Source: an uncultured Eubacteriales bacterium | GTDB taxonomy: Bacteria > Bacillota > Clostridia > Lachnospirales > Lachnospiraceae | Assembly: GCA_900314565.1 (NCBI GenBank) | Contig: OMVU01000012.1 | Span: forward strand, 23,353-87,352 | Reading direction: 5' to 3' | Length of the DNA stretch: 64,000 nucleotides | Shown: positions 25,445 through 34,171 of the stretch, piece after piece | Layout of the letters: the number at the start of each line of letters is the position of its first letter | Position numbering within the stretch: position 1 is the stretch's first letter | Notes under the pieces: model-generated | Database searches by the model: none | What the model saw: the letters and a program-made list of their open reading frames with translations, nothing else | What the model was told of the DNA's origin: nothing | Made by a program: the position numbers and the translations under genes

Positions 25445-26413
25445 TTGAAGAAAAGCAATCATACAGGCAGCCTGCCGCCCGCAGGGATCTGGGCAGGAAT
25501 CGTTCTGGTCTTTCTGATCGGGATCCTTCTCGGTTTTCTTCTCGGGCGAAGGACCGGGGCTGACCGCAAAGCGGAGACGGTTTCCGCCGAGACATCTGTC
25601 GGGTCCGCGGCGGGTGCAGCCGGAGAGCCGGATCTGCCTCCGGCAGCAGTGACGCCGGAAGCCGTGGTGACCGCTTCGCCGTCGTCGGATGTGACCGCAG
25701 TCCCGACTGAGGGACCGGCACTTTTGACGGATATCACGGCACTGCCGCCCGGTTATGTTTTTGCAGACGGTGAGTTTGATTTTGAATCGATCGACGGTTA
25801 TTTTGTGATCAGGGAAATTGTACCCGGAGACGGAATCTTTGAGAGGATCAACGGAAAGTCTTATTATGAGAATGACAACGTTGCACTTTCGGATCTGCGA
25901 TATCTGATGGTCCCGCATTATAATTTTGACGGGAAGATACAGGTCGGAGAGATCATCGTCAATGCCCGGCTGGCTGAGGAGTTCATTCAGATATTCAGGG
26001 AATTCTTCGCGATCGGATATCAGATAAAATCCATGTATCTGATCGACAACTACTGGCAGCCCAGCGGGGATCCCGATGACGCTGATACCGCTTCGATCAA
26101 CGAGGACAACACATCTGCGTTCAGCTATCGCGTCATCACGTACGGTACGAACCTGTCCCGTCATGCGTATGGCTGCGCGATCGATCTCAATCCGCTTGAA
26201 AACCCCTATGCCACCGTCTCGGAGGACGGAAGCCTGTACACGATCCATGAGGAATCGCGTCAATATCTGTACAACAGATCGTCCGCAATGCCCCACGTGA
26301 TCACGCACGAGGATCCCGCTTATCAGATATTTGTCATTGAGCACGGGTTCACCTGGGGAGGGGACTGGGATAACGTAGTAGACTATCAGCATTTTGAAAA
26401 AATGGTCCAGTGA
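25445..26413 (+). CDS. M15-family D-Ala-D-Ala carboxypeptidase, membrane-anchored
   Basis: About 322 residues from the TTG at 25445, chosen for the GGGGGGATAAA site before it and because it gives MKKSNH followed by a transmembrane helix (about 13-36, IWAGIVLVFLIGILLGFLLG); a start at 25346 would add 33 unlikely residues. A Ser/Thr/Pro/Ala linker follows, then a Peptidase_M15 (VanY-like) domain with HAYGCAIDLNPLENP, ITHEDPAY, GFTWGGDW and DYQHFE, carrying the zinc His/Asp/His set. It would trim peptidoglycan stem peptides outside the membrane. First gene of an envelope cluster. Confidence 0.85.
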   Translation: MKKSNHTGSLPPAGIWAGIVLVFLIGILLGFLLGRRTGADRKAETVSAETSVGSAAGAAGEPDLPPAAVTPEAVVTASPSSDVTAVPTEGPALLTDITALPPGYVFADGEFDFESIDGYFVIREIVPGDGIFERINGKSYYENDNVALSDLRYLMVPHYNFDGKIQVGEIIVNARLAEEFIQIFREFFAIGYQIKSMYLIDNYWQPSGDPDDADTASINEDNTSAFSYRVITYGTNLSRHAYGCAIDLNPLENPYATVSEDGSLYTIHEESRQYLYNRSSAMPHVITHEDPAYQIFVIEHGFTWGGDWDNVVDYQHFEKMVQ

Positions 26414-26424
26414 GAGGAAAGCTT

Positions 26425-27384
26425 ATGAGATGTCCTTATTGCGGAGGTGAGACAGACGCGAACAGACCTTTCTGCAGGCATTGCGGAAAGCGGATCGATT
26501 CCATACAGGTCGAGCCTGTGCCAACAGGCCAGACAGGAGGGGAACGATCGCCATACGGACAGGGAAGAGGAAACAGCCCGGCTCCTTATCCCGGCCGCGG
26601 AAGGGAGAGCAGGTCCCGCGGGGATATATTGATGATCGTGATCGGAGTGATCCTTGCCCTCGCAGCAGTGGGGATCGCGGTATTCATTCTGACGCACATG
26701 ATCGGAGACGGGACTGCCGTGAGGAGAAAGGAGTCCACTGTAACCGCGGAAAGTAAAAAAACTGAATCGAAAAAAACGGAGAGCAGGACCGCGGCGAACG
26801 GAGGGGCTGAATCACAGGAGGCCGGGACGGAAGCTGTGGCACCGTCGGGGGACGTGACGGCAGAACCGACGGCGGCTCCGACAGAGACGCCGCTCCCGGC
26901 ACTGTCCGCATCGTATTCCTGCGGAAGCATGCCCGGAGAGATCGCTTCTCTTTTCAAGATCATGATCACAGGCGGTGAGGCGTCTTCAGAACTCCATCAG
27001 AAGGAAGGAATTTACGATAATTCTCCGCAGATGGTATACGACGGTGATCCGGTCACATCCTGGCAGCACGGAACAGAGGGAAACGGGACCGGTCAGCAGC
27101 TTCGGTTCACTTTTAACACTGCCAGTGTCCGGGCGATCTGTTTTAAGCTCGGCAATTGGAGGACTCCTGATCTGTACCGTCAGAACAGCAGGCCCAGCAG
27201 GATGCGTCTGACCCTGGGCGGAGAGACGGTAGATGTGTCCTTCACAGATAACATGCAGAATCATTATATTGTCTTTAACAGGCCTGTCCCTGCAGCGGAT
27301 ATTTTGATCACCATCGCAGCAGCATATGACGGCACTGATTACAATGACTGCTGTATCTCGGAGATGGAGCTCTACGCAGAGTAA
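26425..27384 (+). CDS. Zinc-ribbon, single-pass membrane protein with discoidin-like C-terminal domain
   Basis: 319 residues from the ATG at 26425 with GAGAGGAAAG upstream. The N-terminus is a zinc ribbon (CPYCGGETDANRPFCRHCG), followed by a Pro/Gly/Arg-rich linker, a transmembrane helix (about 70-95, ILMIVIGVILALAAVGIAVFILTHM), a Ser/Thr/Glu/Ala-rich stalk, and a C-terminal domain (about 180-319; DGDPVTSWQHG, LGNWRTPDLYRQNSRP). The last domain resembles the NADase-type glycan-binding/discoidin-like fold found in many Clostridia. A zinc ribbon in the cytoplasm and a binding domain outside is a common Firmicute layout. Ligand unknown. Confidence 0.7.
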   Translation: MRCPYCGGETDANRPFCRHCGKRIDSIQVEPVPTGQTGGERSPYGQGRGNSPAPYPGRGRESRSRGDILMIVIGVILALAAVGIAVFILTHMIGDGTAVRRKESTVTAESKKTESKKTESRTAANGGAESQEAGTEAVAPSGDVTAEPTAAPTETPLPALSASYSCGSMPGEIASLFKIMITGGEASSELHQKEGIYDNSPQMVYDGDPVTSWQHGTEGNGTGQQLRFTFNTASVRAICFKLGNWRTPDLYRQNSRPSRMRLTLGGETVDVSFTDNMQNHYIVFNRPVPAADILITIAAAYDGTDYNDCCISEMELYAE

Positions 27385-27411
27385 GCAGTATCATTTTTTT
27401 GGAGGGTTATC

Positions 27412-27984
27412 ATGGAACATTTACAGCAAATCGAAGACAGCATTATGCTGTTTCTGCAGAGTATCCGCGATCCGGTCCTTTCAGCGATCCTTGTTCCGAT
27501 CACAAAGAGCGGGAATCACGGTTATATTATGATCGCGCTGATCCTTCTGACCCTGCTTTTTAAATCTGAGAGAAAGACTTTCTTCACTGCCGCCCTGGGA
27601 CTTATTCTGGGATCGCTCGTCACGATACTATTCCTGAAGCCGTTTTTTATGCGCCCGCGTCCCTATGCGGCGATCGAGGGGCTCGTTGCACTTGTCAAAA
27701 TGAAAAAAGATCCGAATTCCTTCCCTTCCGGTCATACGACCGCGGCATTTGCCATGGCCATGGGATGGCAGCTCGCCTCGGAGAAAAAGTGGCTGAAGAC
27801 CTTCGGATGGATATTTGCGGTCCTCATGGGATTTTCGAGGCTTTATGTCGGAGTTCATTATCCGACGGACGTGCTTGCCGGAGCCCTGATCGGGACGATG
27901 GGATCGGTGGTCGCATGGCAGATCGTGAAGAGGGTATTCGCGGCATTGGAAAAACGAAAGCGTGAGAAAAATGAAGGCATATAA
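27412..27984 (+). CDS. PAP2-family phosphatase (undecaprenyl-PP or lipid phosphatase)
   Basis: 190 residues, ATG after TGGAGGG. The three PAP2 motifs are intact: KPFFMRPRP, PSGHTTA and SRLYVGVHYPTD, set among about five transmembrane helices. Such enzymes dephosphorylate undecaprenyl pyrophosphate or phosphatidylglycerol phosphate at the outer face of the membrane. Its place in an envelope cluster favours lipid-carrier recycling. The 3' end overlaps the next gene. Confidence 0.9.
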   Translation: MEHLQQIEDSIMLFLQSIRDPVLSAILVPITKSGNHGYIMIALILLTLLFKSERKTFFTAALGLILGSLVTILFLKPFFMRPRPYAAIEGLVALVKMKKDPNSFPSGHTTAAFAMAMGWQLASEKKWLKTFGWIFAVLMGFSRLYVGVHYPTDVLAGALIGTMGSVVAWQIVKRVFAALEKRKREKNEGI

Positions 27985-29539
27985 AATTCTTTCGGCAGTC
28001 CTTGCGGCCGCTCTTCTTTCAGGGTGCGGAATGCCAGAGATGTCCTACGAGAACGTTGATTCCCCGTTCTTCAAGGAGGATTCCGGGAAAGAGAGCGCCA
28101 AGGGCGAGGAGGGGAACGGCTCGTCTGGGCCTGCTGTGACGGACAGCGGAGGATCGACGGAATCCGGGACTGCGCAGGGAACAGCGGAATCCGGAAAAAC
28201 GGAGTCGGGAAAGACCGAGAGCAAAAAGACCGAAAGCGCAGAGACGGAAAGCGTAAAGACCGAGCCGGAGAAGGTCTATAAAGACCCGGAAAGCGCCTCC
28301 GCGATCTCTCTTTCCAGGATCGTCACTGTGAAGGACGGAAAGACATCCTGTGAACTTACCGCGATCTCGACGGAGACGAACGAGGCTTCTGCGGAATACG
28401 GGAAGCTGAACACAGCGCTCAAAAAGATTCCTGAAGGGGAAGCCCTGCCGGTTCGGGCGGACACCAATGTCGTGAGCCTTATTATCCGGGAAGAGGCGGG
28501 GAGCATGGAGTTCTCATCCGTCAATATCGACACGGAGACAGGTGATTTCCTGACGATTTCCGATATTTTTTCCGATACGGAAAAGCTTGCGTCCGCCCTT
28601 AAGATCCAGTACGGAAAGGATCATCCGGATCTCCCGGCCCTCACGGCAGAAGAGCTTATTCCGGAAGAGTACGTGTGGGCGCTGAGTCCGGATGGGTGTG
28701 TCTTTTATTTTCCGGATCCGGAAAATAAAGATATGGTGACCGGGACGCTTCTGCTTCGGTCTGCCAATGAAGAACTGTTCAGGGAAAAGGGGACTGCTGT
28801 TCCGGAATCCTTCGTACGGTTCCTTGAGATCAATGAGGAGTATTTCTTTGACCGGGATGGTGACGGGACGAATGACCGAATCTGTGTTTCAGCCAGTCCT
28901 GTGAACGGGCGGTACAAAAAGGCGGAAATATCTTTGAACGGACAGTCCGTTACGTGTTATGCTTCGGCGGACAGATTTGTTCCCATGATCATGGAGACGG
29001 GGAACAGCCGCTGGCTGTATCTTGCCTGTGAGGAAAATGAAGGGCCTGGAAACATTGCGGTAGTTGATCTTTCAAAAGAGACTCCGGCATTTCTGGGAAT
29101 TCCGCTCCAGGAGACCGGCATCCCGTATCTCACAAATGAGGACGGCTGGGCAGAGACATTGCCCGGGGATCCGAAGACGTTCCTTCTTGAGTCGACCGTG
29201 AATCTCATTACAGCATTTCCCGCAGTCACGGAATACAGAGTCGGACCCGAAGGTGCGCCGGATGTGACCGGTAAAGTCTACATGGCAATCGGAGAGACGA
29301 CCCTTAAAGCGCTTGCGAAAATGAAAGCAGATCTGATCGATCCCGAAACGGGCGAGACAGTGGAAAAAGGCAGGACTTTCGAAGCCGGCTCGCTATGGAC
29401 GGTATTTCGCTCAGACGGGGAGACATATATTGATTTCGATGTGAATGGAGAGGGGCTGGTGCGGCTGTCCGGAGATCCGTCCGGGACATGGCCGGAAAAA
29501 ATCGGCGGGACCGCTGTGAATAAACTTTTTGATATCTGA
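27971..29539 (+). CDS. Lipoprotein with DUF3298/RsiV-like region
   Basis: About 522 residues from ATG 27971 (a GTG at 27962 is also possible), overlapping the PAP2 gene. The N-terminus is a lipoprotein signal with lipobox LLSGC. A Ser/Glu/Lys/Thr-rich spacer with repeated KTES-type units follows (about 35-95). The globular part contains SVNIDTETGDFLTISDIF and a segment (about 225-260; WALSPDGCVFYFPDPE) typical of DUF3298-type extracellular proteins, while the C-terminal third is unassigned. It is probably surface-exposed. No enzymatic residues recognised. Confidence 0.7.
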   Translation: MKAYKILSAVLAAALLSGCGMPEMSYENVDSPFFKEDSGKESAKGEEGNGSSGPAVTDSGGSTESGTAQGTAESGKTESGKTESKKTESAETESVKTEPEKVYKDPESASAISLSRIVTVKDGKTSCELTAISTETNEASAEYGKLNTALKKIPEGEALPVRADTNVVSLIIREEAGSMEFSSVNIDTETGDFLTISDIFSDTEKLASALKIQYGKDHPDLPALTAEELIPEEYVWALSPDGCVFYFPDPENKDMVTGTLLLRSANEELFREKGTAVPESFVRFLEINEEYFFDRDGDGTNDRICVSASPVNGRYKKAEISLNGQSVTCYASADRFVPMIMETGNSRWLYLACEENEGPGNIAVVDLSKETPAFLGIPLQETGIPYLTNEDGWAETLPGDPKTFLLESTVNLITAFPAVTEYRVGPEGAPDVTGKVYMAIGETTLKALAKMKADLIDPETGETVEKGRTFEAGSLWTVFRSDGETYIDFDVNGEGLVRLSGDPSGTWPEKIGGTAVNKLFDI

Positions 29540-29554
29540 CGCAGAATTCTCGTG
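29531..29554. repeat. Post-stop repeat motif
   Basis: GATATCTGACGCAGAATTCT followed by CGTGA, overlapping the lipoprotein stop codon. A remnant of the 80-bp hairpin repeat (GGGTGCTTCGCACC, GGAACGCCTCGGCGTTCC) follows at 29580-29635. Confidence 0.55.
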
Positions 29555-29678
29555 ATGTAAATCTCTGATGAATGCGCAAAGAGAAGGGTGCTTCGCACCC
29601 TGCACGTCGTGGCAGGAACGCCTCGGCGTTCCTGATAAGTATCTGATAATACCTGAGTTTGTAGGAGGGTAACAGCAT

Positions 29679-30026
29679 ATGGCACAGTATGATGAGAAAA
29701 GAAGACGATCGTCCGGCACGGGGACCCGTTACAGGGAGCCCGATTATTCCAGAGACCAGATGTCCGAGGAGGAGGAACGCGCAAGAAGGGCTGAGCGCCG
29801 CAGAAAAAGAAGGGAGCAGGAGCGCATCAGGGCCGAAAGACAGCGCAATCGGCTGATTTATATCGGCGTTCTTGCCGTCATCTTTATACTTGCCATCGTT
29901 ATAGGATATATTGTTGGCAAAAGAGACGGGAACAATGCGGGGACAGCGTTCATTTTGGCGGGGAATTTTTTTAAGACTCGGATTCTTTCTTATAGCAGTG
30001 CTTTCATGCGTATGCTATACTTATAA
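29679..30026 (+). CDS. Unknown small charged membrane protein
   Basis: 115 residues, ATG preceded by GTAGGAGGG. The N-terminal 57 residues are highly charged, with runs of Arg and Glu (RRAERRRKRREQERIRAERQ) likely forming a helix, followed by one transmembrane segment (about 59-79, LIYIGVLAVIFILAIVIGYIV) and a short tail. Not recognised. Resembles other single-pass proteins with a basic cytoplasmic domain, such as the one at 20487. Confidence 0.6.
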   Translation: MAQYDEKRRRSSGTGTRYREPDYSRDQMSEEEERARRAERRRKRREQERIRAERQRNRLIYIGVLAVIFILAIVIGYIVGKRDGNNAGTAFILAGNFFKTRILSYSSAFMRMLYL

Positions 30027-30173
30027 CAGCCGGTTCACTTACGTAAACAGATCTTAAGTAAGAGGACTGCGTCTTTACGAGACAAACGGTTCGGGGAGGA
30101 CCGTGGCTTCGTCAGGTCAGGGGAGGGCGTGACGAAGAGATAGAAGTCGGGTAATTATTCGGGGGAAGTATAA

Positions 30174-30509
30174 ATGATAATAAGTGAGCGAATCTTTGAG
30201 CTGTTGAAGGAGCGCGGCATGTCTCAGCGTGAGTTTTCTATCCGAACCGACATTTCGCAGAGCGCTATCAGTGACTGGAAGAGAAAGAAGACGAATCCGT
30301 CCGCTGAGAAGATCATGCTGATCTGCAATGTTCTGGAAGTTACGCCGTATGAGCTGCTTGGGGAGGCAGAATCGAGAGCTGAATCGAGAACAGAACATGT
30401 TCTGATCGATACCGGTTCTGATGAATATGATCTGATCGAGAAGTACCACAGGCTGCCGAAATCTAAGCGCATGAGGATCCTCGGATATCTTGACGCGCTT
30501 TTGGAGTGA
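30174..30509 (+). CDS. XRE-family helix-turn-helix regulator
   Basis: 111 residues, ATG after GGGGAAG. An HTH_3 domain covers about 4-60 (ERIFELLKERGMSQREFSIRTDISQSAISDWKRKKTNPSAEKI). The C-terminal tail (LIEKYHRLPKSKRMRILGYLDALL) resembles oligomerisation tails of other Clostridial XRE proteins. It starts a run of small genes and may regulate the UPF0158 gene 12 bp downstream. Target not visible. Confidence 0.88.
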   Translation: MIISERIFELLKERGMSQREFSIRTDISQSAISDWKRKKTNPSAEKIMLICNVLEVTPYELLGEAESRAESRTEHVLIDTGSDEYDLIEKYHRLPKSKRMRILGYLDALLE

Positions 30510-30521
30510 CGGAGGAATTCA

Positions 30522-30947
30522 ATGAAAGTCAGACTGCAGGACGTCGTGGACGGTATCCTGTACGCGAACGCGGAGACACAGTTTTATTATCATACAGAGA
30601 GCGAGTCCGTCGTGATGCTGCTCGATTCGATCTATGGCGTTGGAAAGGATAAGAAGCTGAATGCGGATATTGATGCACATCCGGATCAGTATCTGCCGCT
30701 TCCCAATGAATATGAAGTGGACGAGACAGCGATGATGGCTGATTTTGTCGACCAGATCGATGACAGCACGATCGCGTCTGCTCTGTTCAGGGTCCTGGAT
30801 GAGGACGGGAACAGGGCGGCCAGGCAGTTCAAGCAAATGATCAGGTCATTTGAGATGGAGTCAGAGTGGACAGAGTTCCGCGATGCGTGCTACGAGGAGA
30901 TCGCACGGATGTGGTGCGATGAGAATGAAATAGAAGTTGTGAAGTGA
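30522..30947 (+). CDS. UPF0158 family protein
   Basis: 141 residues, ATG 12 bp after the XRE gene, with GGAGG upstream. The pattern of an acidic N-terminal half and a C-terminal core (FKQMIRSFEMESEWTEFRDACYEEIARMWCDENEIEVV) matches the uncharacterised UPF0158 family. Function unknown. Tight spacing suggests it is cotranscribed with the regulator. Confidence 0.75.
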   Translation: MKVRLQDVVDGILYANAETQFYYHTESESVVMLLDSIYGVGKDKKLNADIDAHPDQYLPLPNEYEVDETAMMADFVDQIDDSTIASALFRVLDEDGNRAARQFKQMIRSFEMESEWTEFRDACYEEIARMWCDENEIEVVK

Positions 30948-31083
30948 TGAAGAGGGGCTGTCGGAGAGGGTGATATGATCCGGCAGCCCGTCTTTGCGGT
31001 CTGGGAAAAGTACCGCGAAGGCCGGATTCCGCTCATGAGATCAGCTGACGGAAAACCGGCACTGTATATGGAGGAAAGAGCAC

Positions 31084-31377
31084 ATGACGGTCGATGAGAT
31101 ACTCACGAAAGTGAGAGAGATGGCAGGTCAGGATGAGGAGCTTTTGCACCGTATCCTTCAGACAGCTTCCGGGGAACACCCTGTGGATTCTTTCTGTTCG
31201 CTTTGCCGTGATCTTGGATTTACGCTGTATGCGATGGACCTTGTTGATGCCGGGGAGGAGGCGTATGCCGCGATCCGGAGGAGTACGAACGGAGGCGGCG
31301 AGAATTCTCCGATGCTTGCGGGAGCGGACGACTACTATGAGATGTTCCTGGCAGAGTTGAAGAAGAGATATCTTTGA
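31084..31377 (+). CDS. Nif11-like small protein with Gly-Gly-Gly motif (putative)
   Basis: 97 residues. The shape resembles Nif11-type leader domains: an N-terminal helix with EILTKVREMAGQDEELLHRI, a FCSLCRDLGFTLYAMDL segment, then RRSTNGGGENSP, where the glycine run could mimic a double-Gly leader end. What follows is 25 residues ending YYEMFLAELKKRYL. No RiPP-modifying enzyme or transporter is near, so a precursor-peptide role is speculative. The 3' end is tandemly duplicated downstream (31378-31455) including the stop. Alternatively it is a small housekeeping protein of unknown role. Confidence 0.5.
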   Translation: MTVDEILTKVREMAGQDEELLHRILQTASGEHPVDSFCSLCRDLGFTLYAMDLVDAGEEAYAAIRRSTNGGGENSPMLAGADDYYEMFLAELKKRYL

Positions 31378-31455
31378 GAGATGTTCCTGGCAGAGCTGAA
31401 AAAGAGATGTCTTTGAGAGATGTTCCTGGCAGAGCTGAAAAAGAGACGTCTTTAT
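31339..31455 (+). repeat. 39-bp tandem repeat spanning the stop codon
   Basis: Three units, 31339-31377, 31378-31416 and 31417-31455, each encoding EMFLAELKKR(Y/C/R)L. The first two end in TGA; the third reads on to a TAG at 31474-31476. Units differ at a few bases. Repeat units two and three lie outside the annotated gene. Confidence 0.85.
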
Positions 31456-31496
31456 GAGCGGTTCCGGAATGGATAGAGTCAGTTTCCGCCTGCTGC

Positions 31497-31526
31497 TTGC
31501 TATGCGTCGGAGCAGTATGGTATACT
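31497..31526 (+). promoter_or_regulatory. Candidate promoter for acidic repeat protein and M14-like gene
   Basis: TTGCTA, 18-bp spacer, TATACT, about 150 bp before the start at 31676. Confidence 0.45.
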
Positions 31527-31675
31527 TTACGAATTGAGGCGGGATGTGCTGAAAGCGGCGGCACAGACCGACCGGCAAAATGCAGGAGGAAACGCTGGAA
31601 AAGCAGCGACGGATACTTCCATCCGCGATTAAAAGAGGGAGGAGACCGGGGCAGGAACTGCGCCGGAGAAAAAGC

Positions 31676-32053
31676 ATGAGCAGAGTGAACGAAGAAGTGC
31701 CTGAGATCGCCGAAGAATTGATGCCGGAACTGGAAGACGGATTTTTTGATGAAGATCTGTTCGACGAAGAAGAGTTCAGGAACCGGTTCAGCGTTATGAC
31801 CGGAGAAGAGCTTGACCGGGAGGCTGCCGGCGAAGATGCGTTTCCCTGGGATTATGCCCTGGAATGGGAGGAGGAGTTCGAACCGGAAGATTTTCATCCG
31901 CTGACCGGGGAAGAGCTCGATCAGGAAGCTGCCATAGAGGACAGCTTTGAAATCGGGGAAGATGAAGAGGAGGAATTCGATCCGGAAGATTTCCATCCGC
32001 TTACGAAGGAAGAATTAATGACAGAAGGCGGCCGGTACTTCGAGGAGGAATGA
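31676..32053 (+). CDS. Small acidic protein with internal repeats
   Basis: 125 residues from ATG 31676 (GGAGAAAAAGC before it); the longer frame adds an Arg-rich leader out of character with the rest. About one third of residues are Asp or Glu. Three imperfect repeats occur: FSVMTGEELDREAAGED, FHPLTGEELDQEAAIED and FHPLTKEELMTEGG, each preceded by an acidic segment. No known family recognised. It lies 27 bp before the M14-like gene and shares an acidic, repetitive character with the giant protein downstream, so a common role is possible. Confidence 0.6.
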   Translation: MSRVNEEVPEIAEELMPELEDGFFDEDLFDEEEFRNRFSVMTGEELDREAAGEDAFPWDYALEWEEEFEPEDFHPLTGEELDQEAAIEDSFEIGEDEEEEFDPEDFHPLTKEELMTEGGRYFEEE

Positions 32054-32080
32054 GCCTGAATCATCACCAGAACGTATATT

Positions 32081-34057
32081 ATGGGGGAAAATAAAGTGCC
32101 AGACAACCCGCAGAAGCGCGATCTGTTCGCAGAATTATCTGAGATGTCTGTCCGGGAGGTGGAGTCACAGATCCCGGGGACAGCAGAGAGAGGGACAGAG
32201 GAGACAGAAGAGTCTGCGCAGAGGTCGTGGAAGAATACGATCAGGACGATCTCACAAAGGAAAACAGCGTGGACAAAAGGAGCTGAGGATACATCCGAAA
32301 GCTTGTCAGATGCTTTTATTACTGAAGAAAAAAACCAGACAGCAGAGAATGCTGTCAAGTCAGAGCCTGATTCCGGGAAGTCCGGAATCAGCGCCGGTTC
32401 CGTACAGACAGGAAGCCCTGATGCAGTCAGAACGAAGGCTGATCCTGATCATTCCGGGATCGGTGCGCTCGAGAAGGAACTTCTCGGAGCCACCAAAAAT
32501 CATGTGGAAGAAGATGCGAAAACGATCTCTTCGCTTGATCTGGAGCGCGAGCTCCTGTCTGTCAGAGCAGAATCTTCCTCCAGATCAGAAAAGGATGCAC
32601 GTCCGGATCTCAGTGGGATCAGTCTGGAATTTGAGAAGAACAATGAACAGAGTACATCCGCCGGAAAGGTCAGACCGAACGGGAATGTACTTTCAGACGA
32701 GGATACCTTCTATGCAGATATCGCCGCAAATGATATCGAGACAAGAGGACCTGTCAACGAACCGCTCAGGGGTGAGCGCTATGATCCCCTGGAGGAGGAG
32801 CGGGAGCGCAGGGAAAAAAAGGACCGTCTTATAAGGATCATACTTTTCTCGGCTCTGATGCTGGTGGCAGGAGCCCTGCTCACATATGTTACCTTTATCC
32901 GTGATTCGGGAAAGAAACCCGCAGACTCCGTAAAAAGTGCGACTGCCGGTACAGGGAAAAACGACAGTCTGCCGTCGGAGTCATCCGGCACAGGAAGCGG
33001 AGGATCTTTGACCGACAGCGCTTCGAAAGAAACCGTGGAGGATATCAGCACGGAAGATCTTTCGGTCTATCTCTCCGAGATGCCTGCGGAGGGAACCGAA
33101 ATCGTCAGCACTGCCGATGCGCTCTACAGTTATGAACAGATGGTGAAGGATCTGTATTTTCTGACGAACAGATATCCGGATATCATCAGGACGAACATTG
33201 CGGCAACGACGCTGGATCAGCGCGCTGTCTATGAAGTACTTATTGGAAATCCAGACGGATCCATGCATGTCGTCGTGCAGTACGGAATGCGCGGAAGCGA
33301 ATACATCACGAGCCTTCTTGCGATGCGGCAGCTTGAGTATTACTGCCAGGAGCGGTCGAAGGGCAATGTGTACAGGAACCACAATTACAAGGAGATCTTC
33401 GCGGATGTCTGTATCCATGTTCTCCCGATGGTGAACCCGGATGGGGTGACGATCAGCCAGTTCGGGATCGATGCCCTCCGGACCAGGGCCGCAAGGGATT
33501 CCGTGAAAGCCTGCTACGAATATGACAAGGCGGCAGGCCTGACGGATCAGTCTATGGATGCGTACCTTCTGACATTCGGAGCCAATGCAGCAGGCGTTGA
33601 CATCAGCAAAAATTTCCCGGCCGGCTGGAGCAGGTATACCGGCGGAGCCGTGCAGCCTTCCTATCAGGGCTACAAGGGGCCTTCCGCGGGGAGTGAGCCG
33701 GAGACGCAGGCCGTCATGAATGCTGCGAACGACAAAACGAAGGGAGTCGTCATTTACCGGGCGACAGGAAATGTGATCTACTGGGACTACGGTTCGGAGG
33801 GGACTGTACACGAGGAAGGTCAGCATCTTGCCGAGTCGCTTTCCACGAGGTCGGGATATCCGCTCACTGTGCTGCCGAAGTATGATTCGACGGATGCGGG
33901 CGGATGCGCAGACTATTTTATTGAGGAAGGGATCCCTGCGGTCAGCCTCGTCGTCGGGGAGGGAACATCCCCGGTCGATATTTCGGCATTCCCGGATATC
34001 TGGACCGCGAATCTCAATATCCTTCCGATGCTTGCGAATCTTTACACTAATGGCTAA
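32081..34057 (+). CDS. Membrane-anchored M14-like protein lacking zinc and catalytic residues
   Basis: 658 residues, ATG after GGGGG. The first 245 residues are polar and Glu/Ser/Lys-rich, probably disordered and cytoplasmic. A transmembrane helix (about 250-270) and a Ser/Gly/Thr linker precede an M14 carboxypeptidase-like domain (about 345-650). Expected zinc ligands are changed: the HxxE site reads MRGSE (His to Arg), the later His reads YRATG (His to Arg), and the catalytic Glu segment reads SLVVGEG where IEVG is usual. The fold signatures (LPMVNPDG, DISKNFP, EPETQAV) remain. It is probably a pseudoenzyme that binds peptidoglycan peptides rather than cutting them. Confidence 0.78.
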   Translation: MGENKVPDNPQKRDLFAELSEMSVREVESQIPGTAERGTEETEESAQRSWKNTIRTISQRKTAWTKGAEDTSESLSDAFITEEKNQTAENAVKSEPDSGKSGISAGSVQTGSPDAVRTKADPDHSGIGALEKELLGATKNHVEEDAKTISSLDLERELLSVRAESSSRSEKDARPDLSGISLEFEKNNEQSTSAGKVRPNGNVLSDEDTFYADIAANDIETRGPVNEPLRGERYDPLEEERERREKKDRLIRIILFSALMLVAGALLTYVTFIRDSGKKPADSVKSATAGTGKNDSLPSESSGTGSGGSLTDSASKETVEDISTEDLSVYLSEMPAEGTEIVSTADALYSYEQMVKDLYFLTNRYPDIIRTNIAATTLDQRAVYEVLIGNPDGSMHVVVQYGMRGSEYITSLLAMRQLEYYCQERSKGNVYRNHNYKEIFADVCIHVLPMVNPDGVTISQFGIDALRTRAARDSVKACYEYDKAAGLTDQSMDAYLLTFGANAAGVDISKNFPAGWSRYTGGAVQPSYQGYKGPSAGSEPETQAVMNAANDKTKGVVIYRATGNVIYWDYGSEGTVHEEGQHLAESLSTRSGYPLTVLPKYDSTDAGGCADYFIEEGIPAVSLVVGEGTSPVDISAFPDIWTANLNILPMLANLYTNG

Positions 34058-34082
34058 AGTGTCCGGAAACGCATTCAGTGTG

Positions 34083-34111
34083 TTGAAAAAGCCGGGATCA
34101 TCGGCTAAGAT
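34083..34111 (+). promoter_or_regulatory. Candidate promoter for ACP-ligase pair
   Basis: TTGAAA, 17-bp spacer, TAAGAT, about 60 bp before the ACP start. Confidence 0.4.
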
Positions 34112-34171
34112 GGTGCTGTTCCGCAGTGAACAGTCGATAAATACCTTTAAAAATTGAGGAGGAAAAGACAG

